A stretch of 64,000 nt of DNA, taken from the NCBI RefSeq assembly GCF_025949695.1, contig NZ_JAPDFL010000001.1:2855501-2919500 (forward strand), written 5' to 3'. The translations under genes and the position numbers were made by a program. Below are positions 36,661 through 45,019 of the stretch, piece after piece. The notes beneath the pieces are model-generated. The model worked only from the letters and a program-made list of their open reading frames with translations. It was not told the DNA's origin and made no database searches. The stretch comes from Pararhodobacter zhoushanensis (lineage in GTDB: Bacteria > Pseudomonadota > Alphaproteobacteria > Rhodobacterales > Rhodobacteraceae). Every line of letters begins with the position of its first letter. Positions within the stretch are counted from its first letter, which is position 1.

Positions 36661-37113
36661 ATGCTTAAAGAATTTCGCGACTTTATCGCCCGCGGTAATG
36701 TCATGGACATGGCAGTCGGTATCATTGTCGGCGCCGCGTTTACCGCGATCGTCAGTTCGCTGGTGGCCGATCTGATCAACCCGATCATCGGACTTTTCAC
36801 CGGTGGCGTCGATTTCACCAACAATTATTTCGTTCTGTCGGGCGAGGTTCCAGCCGACGCCAGCCTGACCGCCGCGCGCGACTCCGGGGCATCGGTCTTT
36901 GCCTATGGGTCCTTCATCATGGCGATCATCAATTTCCTGATCATCGCCTGGGTGGTGTTCATGCTGGTCAAGGGCGTCAACAAGGTCAAGGACTCGGCCC
37001 TGCGCAAAGAGGCTGAGGCAGCACCTGCCGCCGCCGAACCCGCCGCGCCCCCGCCGCCCTCGCCCGAGGCGCTGCTGACCGAGATCCGCGATCTGCTGGC
37101 CGCCCGGGCCTGA
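36661..37113 (+). CDS. mscL: Large-conductance mechanosensitive channel
   Basis: Inner membrane emergency valve that opens on hypo-osmotic shock. The 150 residues show the N-terminal helix and first membrane segment ([20 protein letters not shown], about 5-24), [12 protein letters not shown], and the second segment ([19 protein letters not shown]). The C-terminal helix follows an alanine/proline-rich insertion. Start ATG 36661 has AAGAAGG upstream. A terminator follows. Confidence 0.97.
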   Translation: MLKEFRDFIARGNVMDMAVGIIVGAAFTAIVSSLVADLINPIIGLFTGGVDFTNNYFVLSGEVPADASLTAARDSGASVFAYGSFIMAIINFLIIAWVVFMLVKGVNKVKDSALRKEAEAAPAAAEPAAPPPPSPEALLTEIRDLLAARA

Positions 37114-37139
37114 CCAACACGCCAGCGCTAGCCATGATG

Positions 37140-37168
37140 GGGCGGGTCTGTCGAGGCCCGCCCTTTTT
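37140..37168 (+). terminator. Rho-independent terminator after mscL
   Basis: GGGCGGG (37140-37146), ten-base loop, CCCGCCC (37157-37163), five T. Confidence 0.85.
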
Positions 37169-37186
37169 CAGTGGCACGGCCTGCGG

Positions 37187-37597
37187 TCACGCGGAGGAAC
37201 CAAACACCTCATCGCCGGCGCTCCACAGCGCAATCAGGTCGGTCAAGGTGTCGCGGCCATCACCGGCCATCCGCAAGGCCAGTGCATCGGTTCCGATCAG
37301 CGCGGCGACGCGCCATGCGTCCTGCGCGGCTGCCAAAGCCGGGGGGCCCGCGCCGAGCATCTCTTCAATCGCATTCGCCGCAAGGGTGAAGGGCAGCGCC
37401 AGCGTCAGCGCCGGAATCGTCGGCGATCCGGCGACCAGTTGGTGCGCCAGATCCACAACAACGACTCGCGCCGCTGCCTGCTCGACCAGAAGCCGCGTCA
37501 CCACGGTTTCGGTCAAGGCGTCGATTACGTCCGTGGTTAACACCCGGAACAGTCCCCACGTCCCCGCGCCGAAACGGCACGCACCCGACGTTTTCAT
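37187..37597 (-). CDS. Hypothetical protein downstream of mrp operon
   Basis: A 136-residue protein from ATG 37597, which gives the N-terminus MKTSGACRFGAGTWGLFRVL; the frame is open further up into mnhG, but that part is in overlap with it. The body is alanine/leucine-rich and helical (TETVVTRLLVEQAAARVVVV, AANAIEEMLG). I recognise no family. It follows mnhG by 41 bases and may be the last gene of that operon. Confidence 0.55.
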   Translation of the reverse strand: MKTSGACRFGAGTWGLFRVLTTDVIDALTETVVTRLLVEQAAARVVVVDLAHQLVAGSPTIPALTLALPFTLAANAIEEMLGAGPPALAAAQDAWRVAALIGTDALALRMAGDGRDTLTDLIALWSAGDEVFGSSA

Positions 37598-37638
37598 AGC
37601 GCAATCGAAAGGATACGCAAACGCCGGGGTTCGGTTAG

Positions 37639-38067
37639 TCAGGTGTTTTGGTCGGGCTCGGTGTCCGGCAGCGGCGAAAGATCGCGCACACCGCGCGCCG
37701 GGCCATCCGCCGTGAAGCTGGCCCACCCCGCCCCGTCGCGCGGCTCGGGCAGCGTATCCGGCCGCTCGTTCAGGTGGATATGAACCTTGGCGATGAACAG
37801 CGCGGTAATCGGCGAGGTCAGGAACAAGAACAGCGAAATCAGCAGCTCATGCGCCGAAAACCGCCCTTCGGTGGCAAATACAAAGATCATCGAACCGATC
37901 AGCACGCCGCCGACGCCCAGCGTCGTGGCCTTGGTCGGCGCGTGCAGCCGGGTCATGGCATCTGGCAGCCGGATCAGGCCATACGAGCCGACAAGCCCAA
38001 AGAAGGCCGCGATCAGCAGGAAAGCCGAGACAGCGATATCGGCCCACAGGGGAAGGTCATAGTCCAT
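37639..38067 (-). CDS. mnhG: Mrp/Mnh antiporter subunit G
   Basis: Membrane subunit of the multi-part Na+(K+)/H+ antiporter, 142 residues with three membrane helices in the first 95 and a soluble tail of about 45 residues. The helices include LLIAAFFGLVGSYGLIRLPD, followed by the family motif RLHAPTKATTLGVGGVLIGS. It closes the A-G gene set, 12 bases after mnhF. Confidence 0.92.
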   Translation of the reverse strand: MDYDLPLWADIAVSAFLLIAAFFGLVGSYGLIRLPDAMTRLHAPTKATTLGVGGVLIGSMIFVFATEGRFSAHELLISLFLFLTSPITALFIAKVHIHLNERPDTLPEPRDGAGWASFTADGPARGVRDLSPLPDTEPDQNT

Positions 38068-38079
38068 GCGCTTGCTCCC

Positions 38080-38349
38080 TTACTCGATGATATCGCCGCG
38101 CAGAAGAAAGCGGCAGTAGCTGACGGTCGAGATAAAGCCGACCAGGGCAAAGAGCATCGACACTTCAAAGAAGATCGACGATCCCAGCGCGATCCCGAGC
38201 AGGATCAGCAGGGCGATGGCGTTGATCACCATGGTATCCAGCGCCAGAATCCGGTCGCTGATGTTGGGACCGGTGGCCACGCGCCACAGGTTCAGCAGCA
38301 ACCCCAGTGAGAAGGCACCGATGGCGATGGTCAGGGCATAACCGATCAT
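38080..38349 (-). CDS. mnhF: Mrp/Mnh antiporter subunit F
   Basis: Small membrane subunit of the cation/proton antiporter, 89 residues with three helices. NLWRVATGPNISDRILALDT (about residues 21-40) is the conserved MrpF loop. It overlaps mnhE by four bases. Confidence 0.92.
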   Translation of the reverse strand: MIGYALTIAIGAFSLGLLLNLWRVATGPNISDRILALDTMVINAIALLILLGIALGSSIFFEVSMLFALVGFISTVSYCRFLLRGDIIE

Positions 38350-38837
38350 TCGAAGATCTCCTTCAGACGGCGTTCATAGCGGGCCTTGATGTCATCCCGC
38401 ACAGCCGCCGGATCGGGCGCGTGCAGGCAATGCACCAGAATGGCGTGACCATCAGCGGCCAGATCGCACGATACCGTGCCCGGCGTCAGCGTGATCGTCA
38501 CCCCCAGCACGGTGATCGCTTCGGGCGAGGTGATGTCGAGCGGCACACAGATCCACGCCGGTTGCAGCGACTTGCTGGGCTTGAACAGCACGATCAGCGC
38601 GACCTCGGCGTTGGCCTTGACGATGTCATAGAGCACGATCAGGCCGTATTCGATGACAACCAGTGGCCGGCTGAGCCGGGGCATATCAGGCCAATAGGGC
38701 CGGATCAGCATCGGCACGAGAAGCCCCAGCAGCACGGCGAAAACAATCGAGTTGATCGCGACGGTATTGACCAGCAAGAGCCAGCAAATCGCCAGAACCA
38801 CCGACAAAACCGGATGGGGCAGCAAACGCGACAGCAT
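38346..38837 (-). CDS. mnhE: Mrp/Mnh antiporter subunit E
   Basis: Membrane subunit E, 163 residues. Two or three N-terminal helices (LLPHPVLSVVLAICWLLLVN) are followed by a cytoplasmic domain with ALIVLFKPSKSLQPAWICVP and TLTPGTVSCDLAADGHAILV, the MrpE signature. ATG 38837 has GAGGGA upstream and begins one base after the mnhD stop. The longer frame upstream only overlaps mnhD. Confidence 0.92.
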   Translation of the reverse strand: MLSRLLPHPVLSVVLAICWLLLVNTVAINSIVFAVLLGLLVPMLIRPYWPDMPRLSRPLVVIEYGLIVLYDIVKANAEVALIVLFKPSKSLQPAWICVPLDITSPEAITVLGVTITLTPGTVSCDLAADGHAILVHCLHAPDPAAVRDDIKARYERRLKEIFE

Positions 38838-38838
38838 G

Positions 38839-40467
38839 TCAGTGTCCCTCTTCTTGCGGTGCGTGGCTTTGCGCCGGGGCACCGTGGTCTGCACCGTGCA
38901 GCGCGTCGGCAAGCTCTTCTTCCTGCTCGGCGCGCGCGATGCGCTCCTCGGGCGTGCCCAGCACGGCATAGATATACTCGGACGCGTTATAGAGCTGCGC
39001 CGCCGTCGCCGTCGTGTAGCGCGACACCGGCCCCGCCGCGACGGTCAGGGCGACAACCAGCGCCAGCAACGCGCCCAGTGCGGCAAGGCCCCAGCCTGAG
39101 GTGCTGCCCGGCGCAACCTCGAAGCCGTCGGATGCCGGGGCGACATTGTCGTAGGGCTTCCAGAACAGCTGCGAGCCAGCACGGGAAAAACCCACCACCG
39201 CGATCAGCGAGGTGACCAGCACAAACGCCCAGCCCCAGACCCACCAATCCTCGGCCCGAATGGCTTGCAGCACCATCAGCTTGCCCAGAAAACCCGACAG
39301 CGGCGGCATACCCGCCGAGGCAATCGCGGCCATGAAGAACAGGGCCGAAATCAACCCGCCCCCGACAATCGGGGCCTGCAGACGCAGCGCCGAATTCCCG
39401 CGCCGGGCGCGGACCTGATCGACGACCAGAAACAGCGCAGCCCCGGCGAGGGTCGAGTGAATGAGGTAGTAGAGCGCCGCGCCCGTCGAGGCTTCGGTAA
39501 ACGCGCCCACCGCCAGAAACAGCGTGCCCATCGAACCAATGGCCGAGAACGATGCCACCCGTGCCAACGTCCCGCCACCCAGCACGCCGATCATGCCGAT
39601 CGCCAGCGTGACCATCGCCGCAGGCGCAATCACGTCGCTGACCAGCCCGCCCATCGAGGCCAGTGTCGTCGGGAAGATCAGCGTGAACACGCGGATCACC
39701 GAATAGGCGCCGACCTTGGTCATCACGGCAAACAACGCAGCCACCGGCGCAGGCGCCAGCGCATAGGTGTTGGGCAGCCAGAAATGCATCGGCAGCAGCG
39801 CGCCCTTGAGCACGAAGACCAAGAGCAGCAGCGCCGCCGTCACCCGCACCAGTGCCGCGTCGCCGTCAGGTAACTGCGTGGCGCGCTCAGCCAGATCGGC
39901 CATGTTGAGCGAGCCGAAGACGGCATAGAGCGTCCCCAGCGCGAACAGGAACAGCGTCGATCCGGCGAGGTTGTACATCACATACTGAACGCCGCCGCGC
40001 AGCCGCATCCGCCCGCCGCCATGGGTCATCAGACCGTACGAGGCGATCAGCAGGATCTCGAAGAACACGAACAGGTTGAAGATGTCACCGGTCAGCATTG
40101 CGCCGAACAGGCCCATCAGCTGGAACTGATACAGCGCATGGAAGTTCTTGCCGCGCTGATCCCAGCCGGTGCCCGTCGCATAGGCCAGCACCACCAGCCC
40201 CAGCACGGCGGTCAGCGTGACCATCAGCGCGCTCAACCGGTCCAGCACCAGCACGATCCCAAAGGGCGCGGGCCATGAGCCCAACTCGTAGCTTTCCACA
40301 GCCCCGCTTTGCGCCGCGACCAGCAGCGCCAGCGTCATGGCGACCATCAGCACAGACGAGGTGAGTCCCGCCACGCGTTGCAGCACGACATCGTGGCGCA
40401 TCGTGAGAATGATCAGCGCACCGATGAAGGTGGGCAGCAGAATGGGGGCGATAATCCAGTGTTCCAT
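38839..40467 (-). CDS. mnhD: Mrp/Mnh antiporter subunit D
   Basis: Proton-translocating subunit related to complex I NuoM/N, 542 residues with about 14 membrane helices. VFFEILLIASYGLMTHGGG holds the conserved membrane glutamate, and LKGALLPMHFWLPNTYALAPAP has the key lysine and the antiporter signature. Nine bases separate it from mnhC. Confidence 0.94.
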   Translation of the reverse strand: MEHWIIAPILLPTFIGALIILTMRHDVVLQRVAGLTSSVLMVAMTLALLVAAQSGAVESYELGSWPAPFGIVLVLDRLSALMVTLTAVLGLVVLAYATGTGWDQRGKNFHALYQFQLMGLFGAMLTGDIFNLFVFFEILLIASYGLMTHGGGRMRLRGGVQYVMYNLAGSTLFLFALGTLYAVFGSLNMADLAERATQLPDGDAALVRVTAALLLLVFVLKGALLPMHFWLPNTYALAPAPVAALFAVMTKVGAYSVIRVFTLIFPTTLASMGGLVSDVIAPAAMVTLAIGMIGVLGGGTLARVASFSAIGSMGTLFLAVGAFTEASTGAALYYLIHSTLAGAALFLVVDQVRARRGNSALRLQAPIVGGGLISALFFMAAIASAGMPPLSGFLGKLMVLQAIRAEDWWVWGWAFVLVTSLIAVVGFSRAGSQLFWKPYDNVAPASDGFEVAPGSTSGWGLAALGALLALVVALTVAAGPVSRYTTATAAQLYNASEYIYAVLGTPEERIARAEQEEELADALHGADHGAPAQSHAPQEEGH

Positions 40468-40476
40468 GTCGGCCCC

Positions 40477-40824
40477 TTAGTTCCCGGTCTCTGGCTGTTC
40501 GCCGGGTTTCTCGATGTCGATCGCATCGGTTCCGGCGTTCAGATACGACCCCAGCGCCAGGATCACCACCAGAGCGGTCATCCCGAACGAGATCACGATG
40601 GCCGTCAGCACCAGCGCCTGCGGCAGCGGGTCGGTCATCACCTCGGCCGCGCCCAGGATCGCCGGGGCTCCGGCCACCAGGCGGCCCGAGGTGAAGATGA
40701 AGACGTTCACCGCATAGGTGAGCATCGACAGCCCAAGAACGACCGGAAAGGTCCGCAGCCGCAGCATCAGATAGATGCCCGCCGCCGTCATCGAGCCGAT
40801 AGCAATGGCAACCAGTGCTTCCAT
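40477..40824 (-). CDS. mnhC: Mrp/Mnh antiporter subunit C
   Basis: NuoK-like membrane subunit of 115 residues with three helices. GLSMLTYAVNVFIFTSGRL and DPLPQALVLTAIVISFGMTA are the conserved segments. ATG 40824 is chosen because the extra upstream residues overlap subunit B; it starts one base after the mnhB stop. Confidence 0.93.
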   Translation of the reverse strand: MEALVAIAIGSMTAAGIYLMLRLRTFPVVLGLSMLTYAVNVFIFTSGRLVAGAPAILGAAEVMTDPLPQALVLTAIVISFGMTALVVILALGSYLNAGTDAIDIEKPGEQPETGN

Positions 40825-40825
40825 G

Positions 40826-41596
40826 TCAGCGGGCCTCTTCAATCTTGGCGACCAGATTGGCGCGCGGGTCAATGTCCATGGGGGTCAGGTTCACCCCCTC
40901 GCCGGCCCGCACACCGATCCGGCTGAGGCTGGCCAGCGCCAGCATCACGGCGCCCACGACCGTCAGGAACACGCCCAGATCGAAGGCCGCAGCACTGGCA
41001 AGGTGGATCTTGTCCAGCGGCCAGATCTCGACGTAGACGCTGCTCGAGGTCAGGAAATTCCAGCCCAGCACCATGCTGACCAGCCCGGTCACCACAGCGA
41101 TCAGCACGCCGGTGGCGATCACGCCGTGATAGGCAACCTTCTGACGCTCCTGCGTCCAGGCGAAACCGGACGCCATGTACTGCATCAGCAAGGCGATGGC
41201 GACGACCAGACCGGCGATGAACCCGCCGCCCGGCTCGTTATGGCCGCGCAGGAAGATATAGATCCCCACCACCAGCGAAATCGGCAGCGCGACGCGGGTC
41301 GCCACCACCATCATCAGCGGGTGGCGGTCCCGCGCCTGTGCCATATCGGGCACCCAGTTCATCAACCGGCGCGAAGCGGGGCCGACAAGGATCACCTCGA
41401 CCAGCGCATAGATCACCAGCGCGCCGATCCCGAGCACGGTGATCTCGCCCATGGTATCAAAGCCCCGGAAGTCGACGAGGATCACGTTGACCACGTTATT
41501 GCCGCCGCCGCCGATATACGAGTTGGCGACATGGTAGTCGGCAATCGTCGGCAGGCTCATGTCGCGGGTCAGGATGGCGAACGCCAGCGCGCCCAC
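40826..41596 (-). CDS. mnhB: Mrp/Mnh antiporter: C-terminal part of A plus subunit B (frame-broken from mnhA)
   Basis: 256 residues in a second frame. The first part (GGGNNVVNVILVDFRGFDTM, then EITVLGIGALVIYAL) is the C-terminal region of the fused MrpA/PhaA-type subunit; the rest (RGHNEPGGGFIAGLVVAIAL) is subunit B. The GTG at 41596 is therefore probably an internal codon, not a start. Removing one A at plus position about 41654 in the preceding gene joins both into one 947-residue protein reading RRIRDGVIALVAGGGVGAL across the junction, the length of PhaAB fusions in other alphaproteobacteria. Confidence 0.85.
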   Translation of the reverse strand: MGALAFAILTRDMSLPTIADYHVANSYIGGGGNNVVNVILVDFRGFDTMGEITVLGIGALVIYALVEVILVGPASRRLMNWVPDMAQARDRHPLMMVVATRVALPISLVVGIYIFLRGHNEPGGGFIAGLVVAIALLMQYMASGFAWTQERQKVAYHGVIATGVLIAVVTGLVSMVLGWNFLTSSSVYVEIWPLDKIHLASAAAFDLGVFLTVVGAVMLALASLSRIGVRAGEGVNLTPMDIDPRANLVAKIEEAR

Positions 41597-41627
41597 ACCG
41601 CCGCCCGCAACCAGCGCGATAACGCCG

Positions 41628-43670
41628 TCACGGATCCGGCGCGCGGGTGACGATCTCGCGCGGGGTTTCCTTGGGCAGATAGTTCAGCGCCAACAGCAGC
41701 AGGATGACCGTCACCACCTCGACCGTAAGCTGCGTCAGGGCCAGATCGGGGGCCGAGAAGCGCACAAAGGTCATCGACACCACCAGCCCGCAGATCGAAA
41801 TCACGATCAGCGACACAAAGCGCATCCGGTGGACCGCGACCACACCGATAGACGCGACCATGATCAGCACGAAGAAGATCAGCTCGACCGGACCCACCGG
41901 CAGCATCGCCCGCGTCCCCGGCGTGAACGACCCGCCCCAGAACGCCCAGGCGCCATAGGCGACGACGACCACGGTAAAGATCCCCAGATAGCGCGAGATC
42001 GCCCCGTCATGCAGCGCCAGCGTCAGCTCATCCGTGCCGCGCGCGGCAGCCTCGACGATGGCGTCAAAGATCGACTTGGCCTCGGGCCGCGGGGCGTTGT
42101 CCCAGAAGGGTGCGAGGCCACGCTGGAAGGCCAGCAGCACGATGCCCACGGCAACCGCGATGCCCGACATGATCAGCGCCGGCGTCACGCCATGCCACAG
42201 CGCCAGATGCTCGTGCACCGTCTCGCCGGTCACCGCACTGGCGACGACATCAACAAAGCTGCCGACGGTCTGCGCGGGGAAAATGCCGATCACCAGCACC
42301 AGCACCGCCAGAATCGCCGGGGATACCCACATGCCGAAGCCCGGATCATGCGGGTGGTGCGGGTAGTCGTTGCGCACCGGGCCAAGGAAGGTGTGGAAGA
42401 TGAAACGCAGCGAATAGGCGACCGAGAAGATCGCGCCGATCGTGGCAATCACCGCAAACCAGGTGCCGGTGTCATGCGCGGCCTCCAGCATCATTTCCTT
42501 GGACAGAAAGCCGTTGAAGAATGGAATCCCGGCCATCGACAGCGCCGCAATCGTGCCGATGGTAAACGTCACCGGCATCAGTTTGCGCAACCCGCCCAGC
42601 AGGCGGATGTTGCGGGTATGCGCCTCGTGATCGACGATCCCGGCAGTCATGAACAGCGCGGCCTTGAAGGTCGCGTGGTTGATGATGTGGAACACCGCCG
42701 CCGTCGCCGCATACTCGGTGCCCAGCCCCAGAAGCAGCGTGATCAGGCCCAGATGCGAGACCGTCGAGAACGCCAGCAGCGCCTTGAGGTCATCCTTGAA
42801 GAGCGCAATCACCGCGCCCAGCACCATGGTGATCAGCCCTGCCCCGGCGACCAGCCAGAACCACTCGGGCGTGCCCGACAGCACCGGCCAGAGCCGCGCC
42901 ATCAGGAACAGCCCGGCTTTCACCATCGTGGCCGAATGCAGATAGGCCGACACCGGCGTCGGCGCGGCCATGGCATGCGGCAGCCAGAAGTGAAACGGGA
43001 ATTGCGCCGATTTGGTGAACGCGCCCAGCAGGATCAGGATCAGCGCGGGCAGGTAGTATTCCGACGACCGGATCGCGTCGCCCTGCTGCAGGATTTCGTG
43101 GATGTTGTAGCTGCCCGCGATCTGACCCAGAATCAGCATCCCGCCAATCATCGCCAGCCCGCCGAGGCCGGTCACGGCCAGCGCCATCCGGGCGCCTTGG
43201 CGACCTTCGGGCAGATGCTTCCAAAAGCCGATCAGCAGGAAAGACGAAAGCGAGGTCAGCTCCCAGAAGATCAGCAAAAGCAGGATGTTATCGGATAGAA
43301 CGATCCCCACCATCGCGCCCTGAAAGAGCAGCAGATAGGTGAAGAAATTGCCCATCGGGTCGTCTTTGGACAGGTAGAACCGCGCATAGACGATGATCAG
43401 CAGACCGATGCCCAGGATCATCGACGCGAACAACAGACCCAGCCCGTCGAGCATGAAGGTCACGTTCAGACCGATGACCGGCAACCAGTCCCAGCCTTGG
43501 GTGATCACCTCGCCGCGCATCACCGCAGGGGCGTTCAGCAGCAGGCCGATCAGCGCCAGGGCGGTGACGGAAAAGGTGACGCTGGCGCAGGTGTTGCGAC
43601 CCGCGCGGATCATCAGACCGGGAAGAAGAGCGCCAAGAAAAGGCAGCGCCGCGATCAGGGCAAGGGACAT
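41628..43670 (-). CDS. mnhA: Mrp/Mnh antiporter subunit A, N-terminal part (frameshifted)
   Basis: NuoL-like proton channel subunit of the antiporter, 680 residues before an early stop. Membrane helices and motifs are normal: IFWELTSLSSFLLIGFWKHL (conserved glutamate), FPFHFWLPHAMAAPTPVSAY (signature), HATFKAALFMTAGIVDHEAH. The end EIVTRAPDP is out of family. Deleting one A inside GAGATC (plus 41652-41657) turns it into GAGTC and continues the frame through the downstream segment. The gene is most likely intact in the cell; see findings. It heads the seven-part antiporter operon, which supports pH and sodium homeostasis. Confidence 0.9.
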   Translation of the reverse strand: MSLALIAALPFLGALLPGLMIRAGRNTCASVTFSVTALALIGLLLNAPAVMRGEVITQGWDWLPVIGLNVTFMLDGLGLLFASMILGIGLLIIVYARFYLSKDDPMGNFFTYLLLFQGAMVGIVLSDNILLLLIFWELTSLSSFLLIGFWKHLPEGRQGARMALAVTGLGGLAMIGGMLILGQIAGSYNIHEILQQGDAIRSSEYYLPALILILLGAFTKSAQFPFHFWLPHAMAAPTPVSAYLHSATMVKAGLFLMARLWPVLSGTPEWFWLVAGAGLITMVLGAVIALFKDDLKALLAFSTVSHLGLITLLLGLGTEYAATAAVFHIINHATFKAALFMTAGIVDHEAHTRNIRLLGGLRKLMPVTFTIGTIAALSMAGIPFFNGFLSKEMMLEAAHDTGTWFAVIATIGAIFSVAYSLRFIFHTFLGPVRNDYPHHPHDPGFGMWVSPAILAVLVLVIGIFPAQTVGSFVDVVASAVTGETVHEHLALWHGVTPALIMSGIAVAVGIVLLAFQRGLAPFWDNAPRPEAKSIFDAIVEAAARGTDELTLALHDGAISRYLGIFTVVVVAYGAWAFWGGSFTPGTRAMLPVGPVELIFFVLIMVASIGVVAVHRMRFVSLIVISICGLVVSMTFVRFSAPDLALTQLTVEVVTVILLLLALNYLPKETPREIVTRAPDP

Positions 43671-43810
43671 GCAGGTTCCTTTGTCCGAGGGCAGCCTTGC
43701 AGGGCGCCGTTGGGGTGGGACGGGCTCACTCCAACCCGCGGCCTTAACATTGAAATCACAGACAGGAAGTCAAGCAAAACCGACGCGATCACAGGGCCGT
43801 GAGGCCCCCT

Positions 43811-43846
43811 TGAAAATTAAACGGGCGGCCCGTTTCGGGGCCGCCC
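43811..43846 (-). terminator. Rho-independent terminator after cspA
   Basis: Read on the minus strand: GGGCGGCCC (43846-43838), six-base loop, GGGCCGCCC (43831-43823), then GTTTAATTTTC. It is 29 bases after the cspA stop. Confidence 0.85.
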
Positions 43847-43874
43847 AACCGCACCGCAAAGGTGCGAAACCGAC

Positions 43875-44081
43875 TTAGGCCAGCGCGAGGTTGGTCGCCG
43901 ACTGGCGGCCGTCACGGCTGGTTTCCAGATCGAAGGTCACTTTCTGACCGTCGTCCAGGCCACGCAGACCAGCACGCTCCAGCGCGGTGATGTGCACGAA
44001 GATGTCTTTCTGACCGCCTTCGGGCTGGATGAAACCAAAACCCTTGGTGGCGTTGAACCATTTCACGGTGCCAGTGGCCAT
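43875..44081 (-). CDS. Cold-shock protein, CspA family
   Basis: Single-stranded RNA/DNA binding protein of 68 residues. It contains RNP1-like [11 protein letters not shown] and RNP2-like [13 protein letters not shown], and begins [19 protein letters not shown] 44081 has CAGGAG upstream; the frame is open further but the additional residues do not match the family. It is monocistronic, with its own terminator and a likely leader in the 270 bases before lytic transglycosylase. Confidence 0.96.
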   Translation of the reverse strand: MATGTVKWFNATKGFGFIQPEGGQKDIFVHITALERAGLRGLDDGQKVTFDLETSRDGRQSATNLALA

Positions 44082-44355
44082 CGTGATACTCCTGTTTAGC
44101 GCTGCCCACAGAATGTGACAGCCCGGCTCAGTCAAATCGGGATCGAGCGCAGGGTGCCCGTTGCGGGGCCTAGACAGGTCGATAGAGATAACGTCGCTTG
44201 CCTGATTTGCCCTAAAACCGCCCCTGACTCAAGGAAATTCGCGGTGAGAGGCCAAAGAGCGGGCCATGTTCCGCTGCCGGGGGGTCGTGGCAGGCGTCAA
44301 TCTTTCATCAACCACACGCGGTCTAGGGTGCTCACGGGAGAACCCGGAACCTGCG

Positions 44356-45019
44356 ATGAAAACGCCTCAGCTGCTGCTTGCCCTCATGTGTCTCTATGCC
44401 GCACCCCTGCCCGCCCGCGCGGTGCCGGAATTATGCAGAATCCGCCGCCGTCACGGCGGCGAGAGAGGCAAACGTGCCCGTCGATGTGCTGCTCGCCATC
44501 GCGTTGACGGAATCAGGGCGGCAGGCTGACGGGCGGATGCGACCCTGGCCCTGGACCGCCAATGCCGAGGGGCGCGGCTACTGGTTTGACACACGGCAAG
44601 AGGCGGTGGATTTCGCCCACCGCTTGCTGGCGCGCGGCCAGCGGCTGTTCGATCTGGGCTGCTTTCAGATCAACTGGTACTGGCATGGTGAGCATTTCAC
44701 CCGCCCTGACGACCTGCTCGATCCCCTGACCGCCGCCCGCTATGCCGCCCGGTTCCTGGCAACGCTCCATGACGAGTTCGGCTCGTGGGAAGGCGCGGCA
44801 GGCGCCTATCACTCGCGCAACCCGCAGTTCGCCAACCGCTACCGCGCCCGCTTCAGCACCCTGCGCGCGGGCTTGAGCGTCAGCGCCCCGACCATCCCCG
44901 ACCCGCCCGCGGTCCGTGTGAACACCTTCCCCCTGTTGGCGGGTGCCCTGACCCAAGGCGCCTCGCTGGTGCCCTTGGCCCTGCCCAACGTCCGCCCGCT
45001 GTTCGAGGCCGCTCCATGA
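44356..45019 (+). CDS. Flagellar-locus lytic transglycosylase (SLT fold), frameshifted
   Basis: Periplasmic muramidase-like enzyme, probably opening peptidoglycan for the flagellar rod as SltF does in Rhodobacter. A signal peptide, MKTPQLLLALMCLYAAPLPA, lies in one frame; the catalytic domain, LLAIALTESGRQADG (Glu), GCFQINWYWHGEHF and AAGAYHSRNPQFANRYRARF, lies in another. Removing one A at about 44437 gives VPELCESAAVTAAREANVP and an intact protein of 220 residues, and leaves GAATC. The stop overlaps the flhA start (ATGA), placing it in the flagellar operon. Confidence 0.85.

Noticed and set aside
41559..43298. 579-residue frame opposite mrpA
   Set aside because: Low-complexity arginine/histidine/glutamine product, a typical antisense shadow of a membrane-protein gene.
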